This document shows, piece after piece, positions 1 to 7,558 of a stretch of 21,432 nt of DNA. The first letter of the stretch is position 1. Each line of letters begins with the position of its first letter. A program made the position numbers and the translations under genes. Below the pieces are notes generated by a model. The model saw nothing but the letters and a program-made list of their open reading frames with translations. It was not told the origin of the DNA and did no database searches. Source of the stretch: a bacterium (GTDB lineage: Bacteria > UBA4055); assembly GCA_029559475.1 (NCBI GenBank), contig JAKQBN010000044.1:1-21432 (forward strand). Direction: 5' to 3'.

Positions 1-819
1 ATTGAGGACAATAACCTCGAGGAGGCTGAAAGGAACATTGAGCGGGGGATCATTTATTCTGATGAGAACAATCCTGAAATAAAGGATGAATACGCCGACA
101 TTCTTGTGCTTCTCGGTTCAAAGCTGATAAAGACAGGCGACAAAGAGGGCAGCGTCGACCTAAAGAAAAAGTATGAGAAGGGTGTTTCGCTCATACGTAA
201 GGCTGTCGGGCTGTCAGAAAATAACGAGGCGGGAAAAGCGATCCTCAACACATTGAAAAAGGAAGAGGCGCAGAGATATTTCGACCTGGCTCAGGTGGAT
301 TTCAATTCATGGTCGAAAGAAAGACGGAACCTGACTCTTTTGACTGAAAGCTACAAAAATCTTATGCTTTCAATTGACATTATGGTTATACCTGAAGCGG
401 AACAGCTTAAAATGAACCTTCTTGAGCATCTTTTATCGCAGAACATTAAAACCAATCCTTACGATATAAGATATCTGGAGGTCTTCTTCAACAGCCTGAA
501 CGGATATACGGCTTTCAGGATAAGGTTCCATAATAATTCCAATCGGGACGTCGTTCTGTCGCCTGCGCAGTTCACACTTTATGACACCGAAGAAAAGTCA
601 TACAAATTCGATGTCGTCGCGGCTAAAAAAGGAAACTATAAGGGACTTCTCGAAAGCATGAAAATAAATCCCGACAGATTCGCGACGGGACTTTTGGTTT
701 TCGATACGGATCATAAAAAACCTTTTTCAGCATCTAAAATGGTATGGCAGGACGATCTCGGCAATACCTATACAAAACTTTTCCCGAAAATCCTTGTAAC
801 GGAGTTGAAATTCGAATGA
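1..819 (+). CDS. Helical-repeat (TPR-like) protein with C-terminal beta domain, 5' truncated by window edge
   Basis: The reading frame is open from base 1 to the TGA at 817-819, so the gene starts upstream of the window; the GTG at 106 is internal. The 272 visible residues begin with amphipathic helices rich in Glu, Lys and Leu (residues 1 to about 150), whose spacing resembles TPR-type repeats. The last 110 or so residues look beta-rich, with alternating hydrophobics and a segment around TGLLVFDT that recalls DUF4352-like Ig-type domains of surface lipoproteins. No membrane segment is visible in this part, and a signal peptide would lie outside the window. The stop codon overlaps the acpS start by four bases (ATGA), implying translational coupling. 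Function unknown; the TPR and Ig-like assignments are pattern-based inference. Confidence 0.7.
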   Translation: MEDNNLEEAERNIERGIIYSDENNPEIKDEYADILVLLGSKLIKTGDKEGSVDLKKKYEKGVSLIRKAVGLSENNEAGKAILNTLKKEEAQRYFDLAQVDFNSWSKERRNLTLLTESYKNLMLSIDIMVIPEAEQLKMNLLEHLLSQNIKTNPYDIRYLEVFFNSLNGYTAFRIRFHNNSNRDVVLSPAQFTLYDTEEKSYKFDVVAAKKGNYKGLLESMKINPDRFATGLLVFDTDHKKPFSASKMVWQDDLGNTYTKLFPKILVTELKFE

Positions 820-1190
820 TCTACGGCATAGGCGCGGATCTGATCGAGGTGACGAGAGTTAAAAACAGCATAGAGAAGATCGGCGGATTTAAAGAAAAAA
901 TATTCAGCCCTGACGAGATCGTGTACTGCGAATCAAAAAAGAATAGATTCGAGAGCTATGCGGGAAGGTTCGCTGCCAAAGAAGCCTATTTCAAGGCTCT
1001 GGGAACGGGCTGGAGGAACGGACTGGCTTTTAATGAGATCGAAATAGTTAACGACAGCCTCGGGAAACCGTCTGTCAGGCTTACAGGAAAAGCGGCTGTC
1101 CATGCAAAAGACATCGGATTCGTGAACACTCTGGTGACTATCACGCACATAAAAGAGACCGCCGCCGCTTTCGTAATAATAGAAAAATAA
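816..1190 (+). CDS. acpS: Holo-[acyl-carrier-protein] synthase AcpS
   Basis: AcpS transfers the 4'-phosphopantetheine arm of CoA to a serine of acyl carrier protein, activating it for fatty acid synthesis in the cytoplasm. The 124-residue product has the family's usual length and both hallmark regions: N-terminal GIGADLIEV with the Mg-binding Asp8, and RFAAKEAYFKALGTG with the catalytic/metal-binding Glu56. The later GKP motif (residues 83-85) and a TITH segment replacing the common SxSH (108-111) also match. I chose ATG 816, which overlaps the preceding stop as ATGA, because the family motif begins three residues later. An in-frame ATG at 744 would add 24 residues lying inside the upstream gene. 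A possible ribosome site GGAG lies at 801-804. It is followed by prfB after 15 nt and is probably co-transcribed. Confidence 0.95.
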   Translation: MIYGIGADLIEVTRVKNSIEKIGGFKEKIFSPDEIVYCESKKNRFESYAGRFAAKEAYFKALGTGWRNGLAFNEIEIVNDSLGKPSVRLTGKAAVHAKDIGFVNTLVTITHIKETAAAFVIIEK

Positions 1191-1205
1191 TGGAGAATCA
1201 TATAA

Positions 1206-2313
1206 ATGCTTGATGAAATAAAAGAAGAACTAGCAGGAATAAATTCGAAATACGATCACATCAGGGAGTATCTTTGATCTGGATAAATTCAGATCAGACA
1301 TCGCAAAGCTCGAAGAGGAAACATTAAAGGAAGGTTTTTATTCCGACAAGCAGAAATCCCAGGCGGTTTTTTCGGAGATATCGAAAAAAAAGTACTGGAT
1401 AGAATCAGCAGGTAAAGCATCGGCCCTGCAGAAAGATATATCAGATCTGTTCGACATGCTGAGTGAAGACGAAACCGAGAATAAAGAGATCGTTTCCGAG
1501 ATAAAAGCATGCTTTGAGGAGTATAAAAAGACAGTCGAGGAACTGGAACTGAGAGGAATGCTTTCAGCTCCCGAGGATAAAAAAGACTGCCTCTTCACGA
1601 TCCACGCAGGTTCCGGAGGTACTGAAGCTTCAGACTGGGCGAATATGCTTCTCAGGATGTTCACGAGGTTCTTCGATATTATGGGTTTTCAATGGGAGCA
1701 GGTGGATTTTATACCCGGAGATACGGTCGGAATAAAATCGGTTACTGTGGAAGTGAAGGGAGAATTCGCATACGGGTTCTTAAAGTCGGAAACGGGTGTT
1801 CACAGGCTCATCAGGATATCGCCTTTCGACGCGGCGCATAAAAGACATACATCATTCGCTTCGGTGTATGTGCTTCCCGAAGCAGATGACATAGAGATCA
1901 CGATCGATCCTTCTGAGCTCAGGATCGACACCTACAGATCTTCAGGAGCCGGAGGTCAGCATGTGAACAAAACCGACTCGGCAGTCAGGATCACGCACAT
2001 CCCGACGGGAATAGTCGCGCAGTCGCAGAACGAAAGATCGCAGACGTTCAATAAAGAGACTGCGATGAAGATGCTCAAAGCGAGGCTCTATCAGAAAAAG
2101 CTCGATGAAGAGAAGGAAAAGCTTGCCCAGATCGAGGACGCAAAGAAAGACATTTCGTGGGGAAGCCAGATCAGGACTTATACTTTTCAGCCCTACAACC
2201 TTGTAAAAGACCACAGGACAGGGATCGAAACCGGAAACGTAAACGCTGTCATGGACGGCGACCTGATTAAATTCGTCCGGGGGTATCTGTTAAAATTCGG
2301 TAAATTTGAATAA
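1206..2313 (+). CDS. prfB: Peptide chain release factor 2 (RF2), expressed by programmed +1 frameshift
   Basis: RF2 recognises UGA and UAA stop codons and triggers peptide release on the ribosome. The gene is split: 23 codons from ATG 1206 end at an in-frame TGA (1275-1277), and reading continues in the +1 frame from GAT 1276 to the TAA at 2311-2313. The join is 1206..1274 plus 1276..2313, giving 368 residues, the normal RF2 length (365 in E. coli). The junction reads REYL|DLD, as in the family. The product contains the RF2-specific SPF tripeptide at 205-207 (RF1 has PxT) and the GGQ catalytic motif at 249-251 in SSGAGGQHVNKTDSAV. A start at ATG 1456 would delete the N-terminal helical domain. 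GGAG at 1192-1195 is the likely ribosome site. Expression is expected to be autoregulated: low RF2 lets the ribosome pause at UGA and shift. Confidence 0.96.
1263..1278 (+). promoter_or_regulatory. prfB: prfB programmed +1 ribosomal frameshift site
   Basis: The site reads AGGGAG TAT CTT TGA T. An internal Shine-Dalgarno-like AGGGAG (1263-1268) precedes the slippery CTT (1272-1274) by three bases, and the in-frame TGA is at 1275-1277. Slipping one base forward gives CTT GAT (Leu-Asp). The widely conserved form is AGGGGG TAT CTT TGA C. Here the SD has an A and the base after TGA is T rather than C; the C-to-T change is synonymous in the shifted frame (GAC and GAT both encode Asp). Confidence 0.95.
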
Positions 2314-2324
2314 AGGAAATTATT

Positions 2325-2795
2325 ATGCTCAATGAAATGTTCGGAGGGATCATCACCAGCGTATCGGCAGGTGTCAATACAAAAAAAGTGGACGGCGTAA
2401 AAACTAGAGAGGGCGTTTACAGATTAAAACTGGAATCTTCCGAAATAGATTATGATTCCGTTACAAAATTCAACTCATCAATATCATCGACTTTACTTAA
2501 TATTCAGCCGATGCCGTTCAGATCGGTCAACTTCGGCGACCAGACGGTAATGAACATGGACCTCTATTTCTGGGGAGCCGAAGAAGAGGATGATCAGAAC
2601 AGAGGTACTTATAAAGACCTTGAAGCGAGACCGGACGCGAAATTCGTTCGCGTGAAGATTAAGAACCTGACTGTAAACAATAAGCTCAACGTTCCTCATT
2701 ATATTTTTACCTTAGAAATACCAATGGAAACGGACGCGAAATTTCTGTTCTCGCATCTGAAAGCAAATGTCAACTTTAAATTTGAAAAAGCATAA
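2325..2795 (+). CDS. Hypothetical protein (156 aa) between prfB and amrS
   Basis: I do not recognise the family. The 156-residue product has no cysteine, no signal peptide and no membrane segment. Its composition suggests alternating beta strands, for example VYRLKLESSEIDYDS, KFVRVKIKNLTVNN and HYIFTLEIP, with an acidic loop around residues 85-92 (AEEEDDQN). This fits a small cytosolic beta-rich or beta-barrel protein, perhaps one used in assembly or binding; that is inference only. AAGGAA about 7 nt before ATG 2325 is a reasonable ribosome site. The gene lies 11 nt after prfB and 3 nt before the radical SAM gene, so it is almost certainly translated from the same transcript. Base usage looks like its neighbours and the frame is uninterrupted, which supports a real gene. 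Confidence 0.8.
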   Translation: MLNEMFGGIITSVSAGVNTKKVDGVKTREGVYRLKLESSEIDYDSVTKFNSSISSTLLNIQPMPFRSVNFGDQTVMNMDLYFWGAEEEDDQNRGTYKDLEARPDAKFVRVKIKNLTVNNKLNVPHYIFTLEIPMETDAKFLFSHLKANVNFKFEKA

Positions 2796-2798
2796 AAT

Positions 2799-3677
2799 AT
2801 GGAATTCTTTCAGCCTGAATACTACCGTAAAACCGAATCCGGAGCTATAAAATGCCTGCTGTGCGAAAGAACCTGTGTTCTGAAAGAGGGCGGAAAAGGT
2901 TTTTGCGGAGCTAATAAAAATGAGGACGGCGAGCTTGTAAATCTTGTTTACGGTCATCCTGTAGCGCTGAACATCGATCCTGTCGAAAAAAAACCGCTCA
3001 ACAGGTTTCTGCAGGGTTCGTTCACTTATTCATTAGGCACTCTCGGCTGCAATTTTAATTGCCAGTGGTGCCAGAATTATCAGATAAGCCAGAAACATTT
3101 CGATGAAAAATTTCCGTCGGATATCGTGCTTCCCGACGAGATCGTTACGGGTGCTATTCAGTCAGGCTGTATGTCAGTGTCATATACTTATAATGAACCT
3201 GCTATTTTCTATCCCTACGCCAAAGATATCGGATCGATAGCCAAGGAGAACGGTCTTAAAAATATTTTCGTAACCAACGGATATCAGACCGAAGCTATCA
3301 TAAAGGATATGAAGAACTGGGTGGACGCAGCCAATGTCGACCTCAAGTGCTTTAATAGGGAAAACCATCTTAAATACACCGGCGGAGATCTTGATATCGT
3401 TTTAAGAAATATAAAATCTCTTGCCGATTCGCCCGTTCATATAGAGATCACCTCACTTATAATCCCCGGTTTTAACGACTCCGATGAAGAAATTTCCAAT
3501 ATCGCGAAATTCATTTCGTCTGAACTCGGAACAGAAGTTCCGTGGCATGTTTCCGCTTTCCATCCTGACTACAAGATGACCGACAGGAAATCCACTTCCC
3601 GCGAAAAAGTTTACAGAGCGGTGGAGATCGGTCTGTCAGCAGGTTTAAAATTCGTTTATCCCGGAAACGTTTGGTAG
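2799..3677 (+). CDS. amrS: AmmeMemoRadiSam-system radical SAM enzyme (AmrS-like), C-terminally short
   Basis: This is a radical SAM protein of the PflA-like AmrS family, which co-occurs with AMMECR1 (AmrA) and Memo (AmrB) proteins; the reaction is unsettled. The 292 residues show the N-terminal Cys cluster C19-x2-C22-x3-C26 and C36 in GFCGAN, then the conserved DPVEKKPLNRF stretch at 60-70. The cluster-binding CxxxCxxC follows at C84, C88 and C91 (TLGCNFNCQWCQNY). Further conserved pieces are SYTYNEPA, the NVDLK segment and IIPGFND. The protein ends at YPGNVW, whereas usual members (about 330 residues) continue from GNVPG into a segment with a CP-x-CG pair. The stop codon abuts the next start directly, so the tail is absent rather than frameshifted into view. 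No AmrA or AmrB gene is in this window. ATG 2799 fits the family N-terminus although its ribosome site is weak. Confidence 0.88.
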   Translation: MEFFQPEYYRKTESGAIKCLLCERTCVLKEGGKGFCGANKNEDGELVNLVYGHPVALNIDPVEKKPLNRFLQGSFTYSLGTLGCNFNCQWCQNYQISQKHFDEKFPSDIVLPDEIVTGAIQSGCMSVSYTYNEPAIFYPYAKDIGSIAKENGLKNIFVTNGYQTEAIIKDMKNWVDAANVDLKCFNRENHLKYTGGDLDIVLRNIKSLADSPVHIEITSLIIPGFNDSDEEISNIAKFISSELGTEVPWHVSAFHPDYKMTDRKSTSREKVYRAVEIGLSAGLKFVYPGNVW

Positions 3678-4643
3678 ATGAAGTCAGGTAAGATCAAGAT
3701 AATCATCATTTCTGTCAAGATAGTCCTGTCAGTAATAATCGCAGCGCTCGTTCTTTACAATATTGATTCAGTAAAGCTCAAAAATATCGTTAAAAATGCC
3801 GATATTTCATTTATAATCCTTGCCTGCGCGCTTCTTCCTTTAAACCTTTATCTGCAGTTCGTCAAATGGAAATATCTTGTCAAAAAAGCCTCATTTGTCC
3901 GCGTGGCTTCAGTTCAGATATGGGAATCGGTTATTCTCGGTATTTCGTTCGGTTTCATCACTCCGGGAAGGGTCGGCGAACTCGGCAAGGTGATAGCTAT
4001 CGAAAAGACCGATAAATACAAACTTCTCGGAATGAGCATTCTGGAAAAATTATATGATACTTTTCCCGTAATATTCTTCGGTATAATCTCGGCCATTTTT
4101 CTCCCGGAACTCTTTTTCTCAGATTCCGCTCTGATGAAAGTAAATATGCTGATCTTTGCCTTATTAATACTTTTTTCAGCCTATTACGTTGCCGTACATC
4201 CCGGCATATTACGAACTCTGTTAAATTATTTTAGACATAAGGTCTTTAAACAAAGCGTAAAATTCTCAAGATTTACCGACAGTCTTCACGGTTTTAAAAA
4301 AGGCAGCGCTTCAGTACTTCTTTTATTTTCGATCCTGCTTTTTCTTATCTATACGACCCAGTTCGTATTTCTGATACTTGCGTTCGGCGAGATCTCCATC
4401 CTGCACGCTTTTCTAGGAGTATGGCTTTCGATACTTTTAAAAACATTCCTCCCTTTCAGCATAGGCGACATAGGAATAAGAGAGGGAACGGCGGCATATA
4501 TCTTCGCTATATTTAATTTTCCGGCCGAAGCTGCCGTATCCGCCGCATTCATGCTTTTCGTAATAAATATCCTTATTCCATCAGCTGCAGGAATATTTAC
4601 CGTACCGTTTATTAAAAATTTTATTTCTGAGAACGGGAACTGA
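3678..4643 (+). CDS. LPG-synthase transmembrane-domain / flippase-like membrane protein (UPF0104)
   Basis: The 321-residue product is highly hydrophobic, with about eight predicted membrane spans starting at residues 8-26. It carries the two short conserved stretches of the lysylphosphatidylglycerol-synthase transmembrane family: TPGRVGELGKV near residues 95-105 and LPFSIGDIGIREG in the second half. The family comprises MprF-type flippase domains and stand-alone proteins thought to move or bind lipids; no aminoacyltransferase domain is present here. The start ATG abuts the preceding stop codon (TAGATG), consistent with translational coupling to the radical SAM gene. The gene ends 3 bp from the end of a convergent gene. 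The specific lipid substrate cannot be told from sequence. Confidence 0.85.
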   Translation: MKSGKIKIIIISVKIVLSVIIAALVLYNIDSVKLKNIVKNADISFIILACALLPLNLYLQFVKWKYLVKKASFVRVASVQIWESVILGISFGFITPGRVGELGKVIAIEKTDKYKLLGMSILEKLYDTFPVIFFGIISAIFLPELFFSDSALMKVNMLIFALLILFSAYYVAVHPGILRTLLNYFRHKVFKQSVKFSRFTDSLHGFKKGSASVLLLFSILLFLIYTTQFVFLILAFGEISILHAFLGVWLSILLKTFLPFSIGDIGIREGTAAYIFAIFNFPAEAAVSAAFMLFVINILIPSAAGIFTVPFIKNFISENGN

Positions 4644-4646
4644 TCC

Positions 4647-6461
4647 TCACTTAAAAAAATGCCCTCCGATGACTTTCGCACCGAGGTCTTTTCTTATCTT
4701 TAGTTCGAGCGCCTCTTTCAGCCTTTTTCCGGTAGAAGCATTCGTAAAATAAAGATCCGTTGTTTCATCGGGATCTTTTTCAATGTCAAAAAGCTTATAA
4801 TGCATCCCGTCAGTACCGGGAACGGCGTCGAGTTTCATTTCGGCTGAGATTATTGACCTTGGCAAAAGCGGGAAAATTTCAGCCTGAACATGCAAATTCT
4901 TTGACTTGGATCCAAAAGTATCGCTAAAGACCGGATCCGAAGCCGACTTTAGCTTATAAATATCTGTCAGAACCACCTCTCTGTGTATAAATTCAGGATC
5001 GAAGAACGATCTCCCTTCAAAATCCTGATACTTGATTTTAACTCCTGCAGCTTCGAGAACCGTCGGCAGAATATCCATTGTAGTGTAGGGATTTTTAACT
5101 TGCCTCTCGATCGAATACTCGCTGCTGCTCAAAAAGAACGGTATCCTGTAGTCCTTTGCCTTTAAACCCTCCTTAGCAGACGGAATGCCGAACAGGCATA
5201 TTACGGTATCGTCAGCTTTGCCGTTCTTTTCGAGCTCCTGATAGATCATACCTATTTCATCGTCGAGATAATTCAAATATGAACCGGTATCGCCGCTTTC
5301 TGATGATCTGTAATACGGATACGGAAGCTTATCCTTATATTCCGGTATAGTATAAAGCATGATGAATTTCTTGTTCCCTGCCTGCACAATATCAGATATC
5401 TGCTTTTTCAGAAGCGTTCTTTCCCTGTAGCCGTTCATCAGAAGCACTTCAGGATAGATCTGTAAACCTGTTCCGTTGTTAAATATTACAGGCGCGAAAA
5501 TGAATCCTTCAAGGATTTCTGACCTTCTCTGTTCTGTTACAGACGGGCAGACAGGCAGATCGCCGCCGGATTTTCTTCTGCGTTCGTATCTGAATTTAAG
5601 GTCAGAAAGGTTTACGGCATTGTAAAGACTGTCGCCAAAATTATCAAAAAGCGTTTTGCTTTCCGGATACTGCCTAATTATCCCGTCCCCGAACATATTT
5701 TTCTCGGGAGAGGATGAAGTGATCACCGACAAAAGAACAGCATCTGGATCAAGAACCGGCGTAAAGCAGTTTCTAAAATCGTAACAATGCTGTTTCAGTT
5801 TTTTCAAATACGGCCTGTCTTTTATGTTCGAACCCGACATGTGTTGTCTCTCAAGGTTCTCCGCGCCTATCATCACTATGTTCTTTATGTCTTTTTTCCC
5901 CGCCGCATTAAGATAACCGTAATTAAATATCAGCAGTGCGGATAGTATCAGCGCTGTAATATATCCTGCTGCTCTCTGCTTTCCGTGGTACAGCGAAAGT
6001 GTTTTAATTAAATTATGAACGCTCATAATAATAATAATAACGAAGAAGATCGTAAAATATAAAGGCGAGAATTTGTCCCTGATGAACATAAAAAAACCGC
6101 TGAACCAGAAAGATCCGTTCAGCAGTGTAGAATTATAGAGCAGCGGATTATTGATGATCTCTCTCGATGTAAGAGAGAAAAGAGCCAGAAACGAGATGGC
6201 GATGTTTTTAAGAAAATATACTGAATATTTTTTTACGTCGTTCTCGAAAGTATATGAATATTTTTTCTGCTTTTTAGCCAGTATCCCCGCGCTTAATCCG
6301 CCGATAATAAGGCCGATTAATGTGTAAAAAAAGAACAGCTTAAGGAAAAACATTCCGTTTTCTTTCCTATACGGGATAGCTGTTCTGAAATATTCAGTCA
6401 GAAAGACCGTCCATACGATACTCAGCGCCGGAAAGGTATTTTTTAAGATCGAAAAGATCAT
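4647..6461 (-). CDS. Membrane-anchored sulfatase/LTA-synthase-fold protein with degenerate active site
   Basis: The 604 residues comprise an N-terminal membrane part of about five spans (residues 8 to 186) and an extracytoplasmic domain of the alkaline phosphatase/sulfatase superfamily. Fold markers include NIVMIGAENLERQ at 194-206, TTMDILPTVLEAAGV at 460-474 with FEGRSFF after it, and YKLFDIEKDPDETTDLYF near the C-terminus. Catalytic landmarks are mostly missing. The segment that should hold the nucleophile Thr/Cys reads PVLDPDAVLLSVITSSSP. The usual SDHG metal motif is replaced by LFGIPSAKEG (423-432), and the HxPY-type region reads TIPEYKDKLPY. Glu201 could match the first metal ligand of LTA-synthase-like enzymes. 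A structural or regulatory pseudoenzyme is therefore likely, though a shifted active site is possible. Its ATG overlaps the upstream stop (ATGA), so it is coupled to the AI-2E gene. Confidence 0.8.
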   Translation of the reverse strand: MIFSILKNTFPALSIVWTVFLTEYFRTAIPYRKENGMFFLKLFFFYTLIGLIIGGLSAGILAKKQKKYSYTFENDVKKYSVYFLKNIAISFLALFSLTSREIINNPLLYNSTLLNGSFWFSGFFMFIRDKFSPLYFTIFFVIIIIMSVHNLIKTLSLYHGKQRAAGYITALILSALLIFNYGYLNAAGKKDIKNIVMIGAENLERQHMSGSNIKDRPYLKKLKQHCYDFRNCFTPVLDPDAVLLSVITSSSPEKNMFGDGIIRQYPESKTLFDNFGDSLYNAVNLSDLKFRYERRRKSGGDLPVCPSVTEQRRSEILEGFIFAPVIFNNGTGLQIYPEVLLMNGYRERTLLKKQISDIVQAGNKKFIMLYTIPEYKDKLPYPYYRSSESGDTGSYLNYLDDEIGMIYQELEKNGKADDTVICLFGIPSAKEGLKAKDYRIPFFLSSSEYSIERQVKNPYTTMDILPTVLEAAGVKIKYQDFEGRSFFDPEFIHREVVLTDIYKLKSASDPVFSDTFGSKSKNLHVQAEIFPLLPRSIISAEMKLDAVPGTDGMHYKLFDIEKDPDETTDLYFTNASTGKRLKEALELKIRKDLGAKVIGGHFFK

Positions 6462-7543
6462 TCGGTTTCTGATTCAGGTTGTCTGGTTTTAAATTTTGAA
6501 GCAAAAAGCTCCCAGGCGACAATTGTGAAAGCCGCAATTAACGGACCTGCGATAAACCCGGTAATTCCAATCCACGCGATACCTCCTATGCTTGATACGA
6601 GCATAACGACAGGATGAAGACCGCTCTTATCGCCGGTAAGTTTCGGCTTAATCACATTTTGATTGATAAGTATTGCGCCTGATCCGAGTACTAGCAGAAT
6701 TATTCCTTTAGCGTAACTTCCCGAAATTATCATCAGGACAGCTGCAGGCACGATGATGGTATTCGCTCCCACGACAGGCAGCATGGACAGTATAACCATT
6801 ATCACGCTCCAGAAAAAAGGCGAGCCTATCCCCATAATAAAGAAGAGGAAACCTCCGTATATTCCTTCCGCAACTCCTATAAGAAAAGTGTAAATGACGA
6901 TCGTATCGGTGATCTTTACGAGCTCTTCCGCCGCTTTTTTCTCGTCCTCTCTTTCGAAAGGCATCATATTCCTGACTTTAGACATCATTGTCTTTCCATC
7001 AAGGAAGAGGAAAAAAAGAATGAACGGCGTGAAAAAAAGATGCATAAAGAACGAAGTAATATTAAAGAAAGCCGCTTTAAGCATTTTCATAAGAAACGCG
7101 CTGACAGCGGATATGATGTTCGCGCTAAGTTCTTTGACTTTATCAAGGTCGATTTCTTCAAGACTCTTGGAAAGCTGATCGCCTATCAGAGGGGTTTTGT
7201 TGGCGTATTCTATCAGAGATCCGGCGTCGAGCATATTATGTATCTGCGGGATCTTGTCGCTTATTTTATTATAAATTTCGCCGGCCTCGAAAGAAACCAT
7301 AAGACCGATGAAAAATAAAGGTACCGCAACTACAAACGTAACTATGATTATTGTGATTATTGAGGCTTTTTTTCTGTTTTTGGTTTTTTTAAGTAAATAC
7401 GCGAAAGGTTTTCTGAAGATGATATACAGAATTACAGCTATGAATATGTCGATTATGAAAGGAATGAGAAGATTGATAAAGCAGTATGAGATAACGATCA
7501 GAATACCTAAAAAAAAATAATCGTTTATTGTGAGTTTTTTCAT
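6458..7543 (-). CDS. AI-2E family transporter (UPF0118/PerM-like)
   Basis: This is an integral membrane protein of the AI-2 exporter superfamily, whose characterised members include putative autoinducer-2 exporters and Na+/H+ antiporters; the substrate cannot be deduced. The 361 residues have paired N-terminal spans (about 10-60), a charged hairpin KKTKNRKK, and a soluble central insert rich in Leu, Asp and Lys (about 105-145). A C-terminal hydrophobic bundle contains the family-typical run ending GITGFIAGPLIAAF. I start at ATG 7543 rather than the in-frame GTG at 7549, because AAAGGAG occupies 7549-7555 and overlaps that GTG while standing five bases before the ATG. It lies 15 nt downstream of yifB and overlaps the next gene by 4 nt, forming the middle of a minus-strand operon. 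Confidence 0.9.
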   Translation of the reverse strand: MKKLTINDYFFLGILIVISYCFINLLIPFIIDIFIAVILYIIFRKPFAYLLKKTKNRKKASIITIIIVTFVVAVPLFFIGLMVSFEAGEIYNKISDKIPQIHNMLDAGSLIEYANKTPLIGDQLSKSLEEIDLDKVKELSANIISAVSAFLMKMLKAAFFNITSFFMHLFFTPFILFFLFLDGKTMMSKVRNMMPFEREDEKKAAEELVKITDTIVIYTFLIGVAEGIYGGFLFFIMGIGSPFFWSVIMVILSMLPVVGANTIIVPAAVLMIISGSYAKGIILLVLGSGAILINQNVIKPKLTGDKSGLHPVVMLVSSIGGIAWIGITGFIAGPLIAAFTIVAWELFASKFKTRQPESETE

Positions 7544-7548
7544 TTGCA

Positions 7549-7555
7549 CTCCTTT
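7549..7555 (-). promoter_or_regulatory. Ribosome binding site deciding the AI-2E transporter start
   Basis: On the minus strand AAAGGAG is followed by TGCAA and ATG (7543). The final G of the site is also the first base of the in-frame GTG at 7549, so that GTG cannot be initiated from this site. Confidence 0.75.
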
Positions 7556-7558
7556 ACA

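Noticed and set aside
744-815. Upstream in-frame ATG giving a 148-aa AcpS
   Set aside because: The added 24 residues lie wholly within the preceding gene and match nothing in AcpS, whose motif starts right after ATG 816.
106-819. First gene starting at the GTG at 106
   Set aside because: The frame is open to base 1 with protein-like composition, so this GTG is internal to a gene cut by the window edge.
1456-2313. prfB starting at ATG 1456 as a 285-aa protein
   Set aside because: It would drop the N-terminal RF2 domain; the +1 frameshift site upstream restores a full 368-aa protein.
7040-7318. Plus-strand open frames opposite the AI-2E transporter gene
   Set aside because: The minus-strand transporter explains this DNA; the plus-strand products are shadows.
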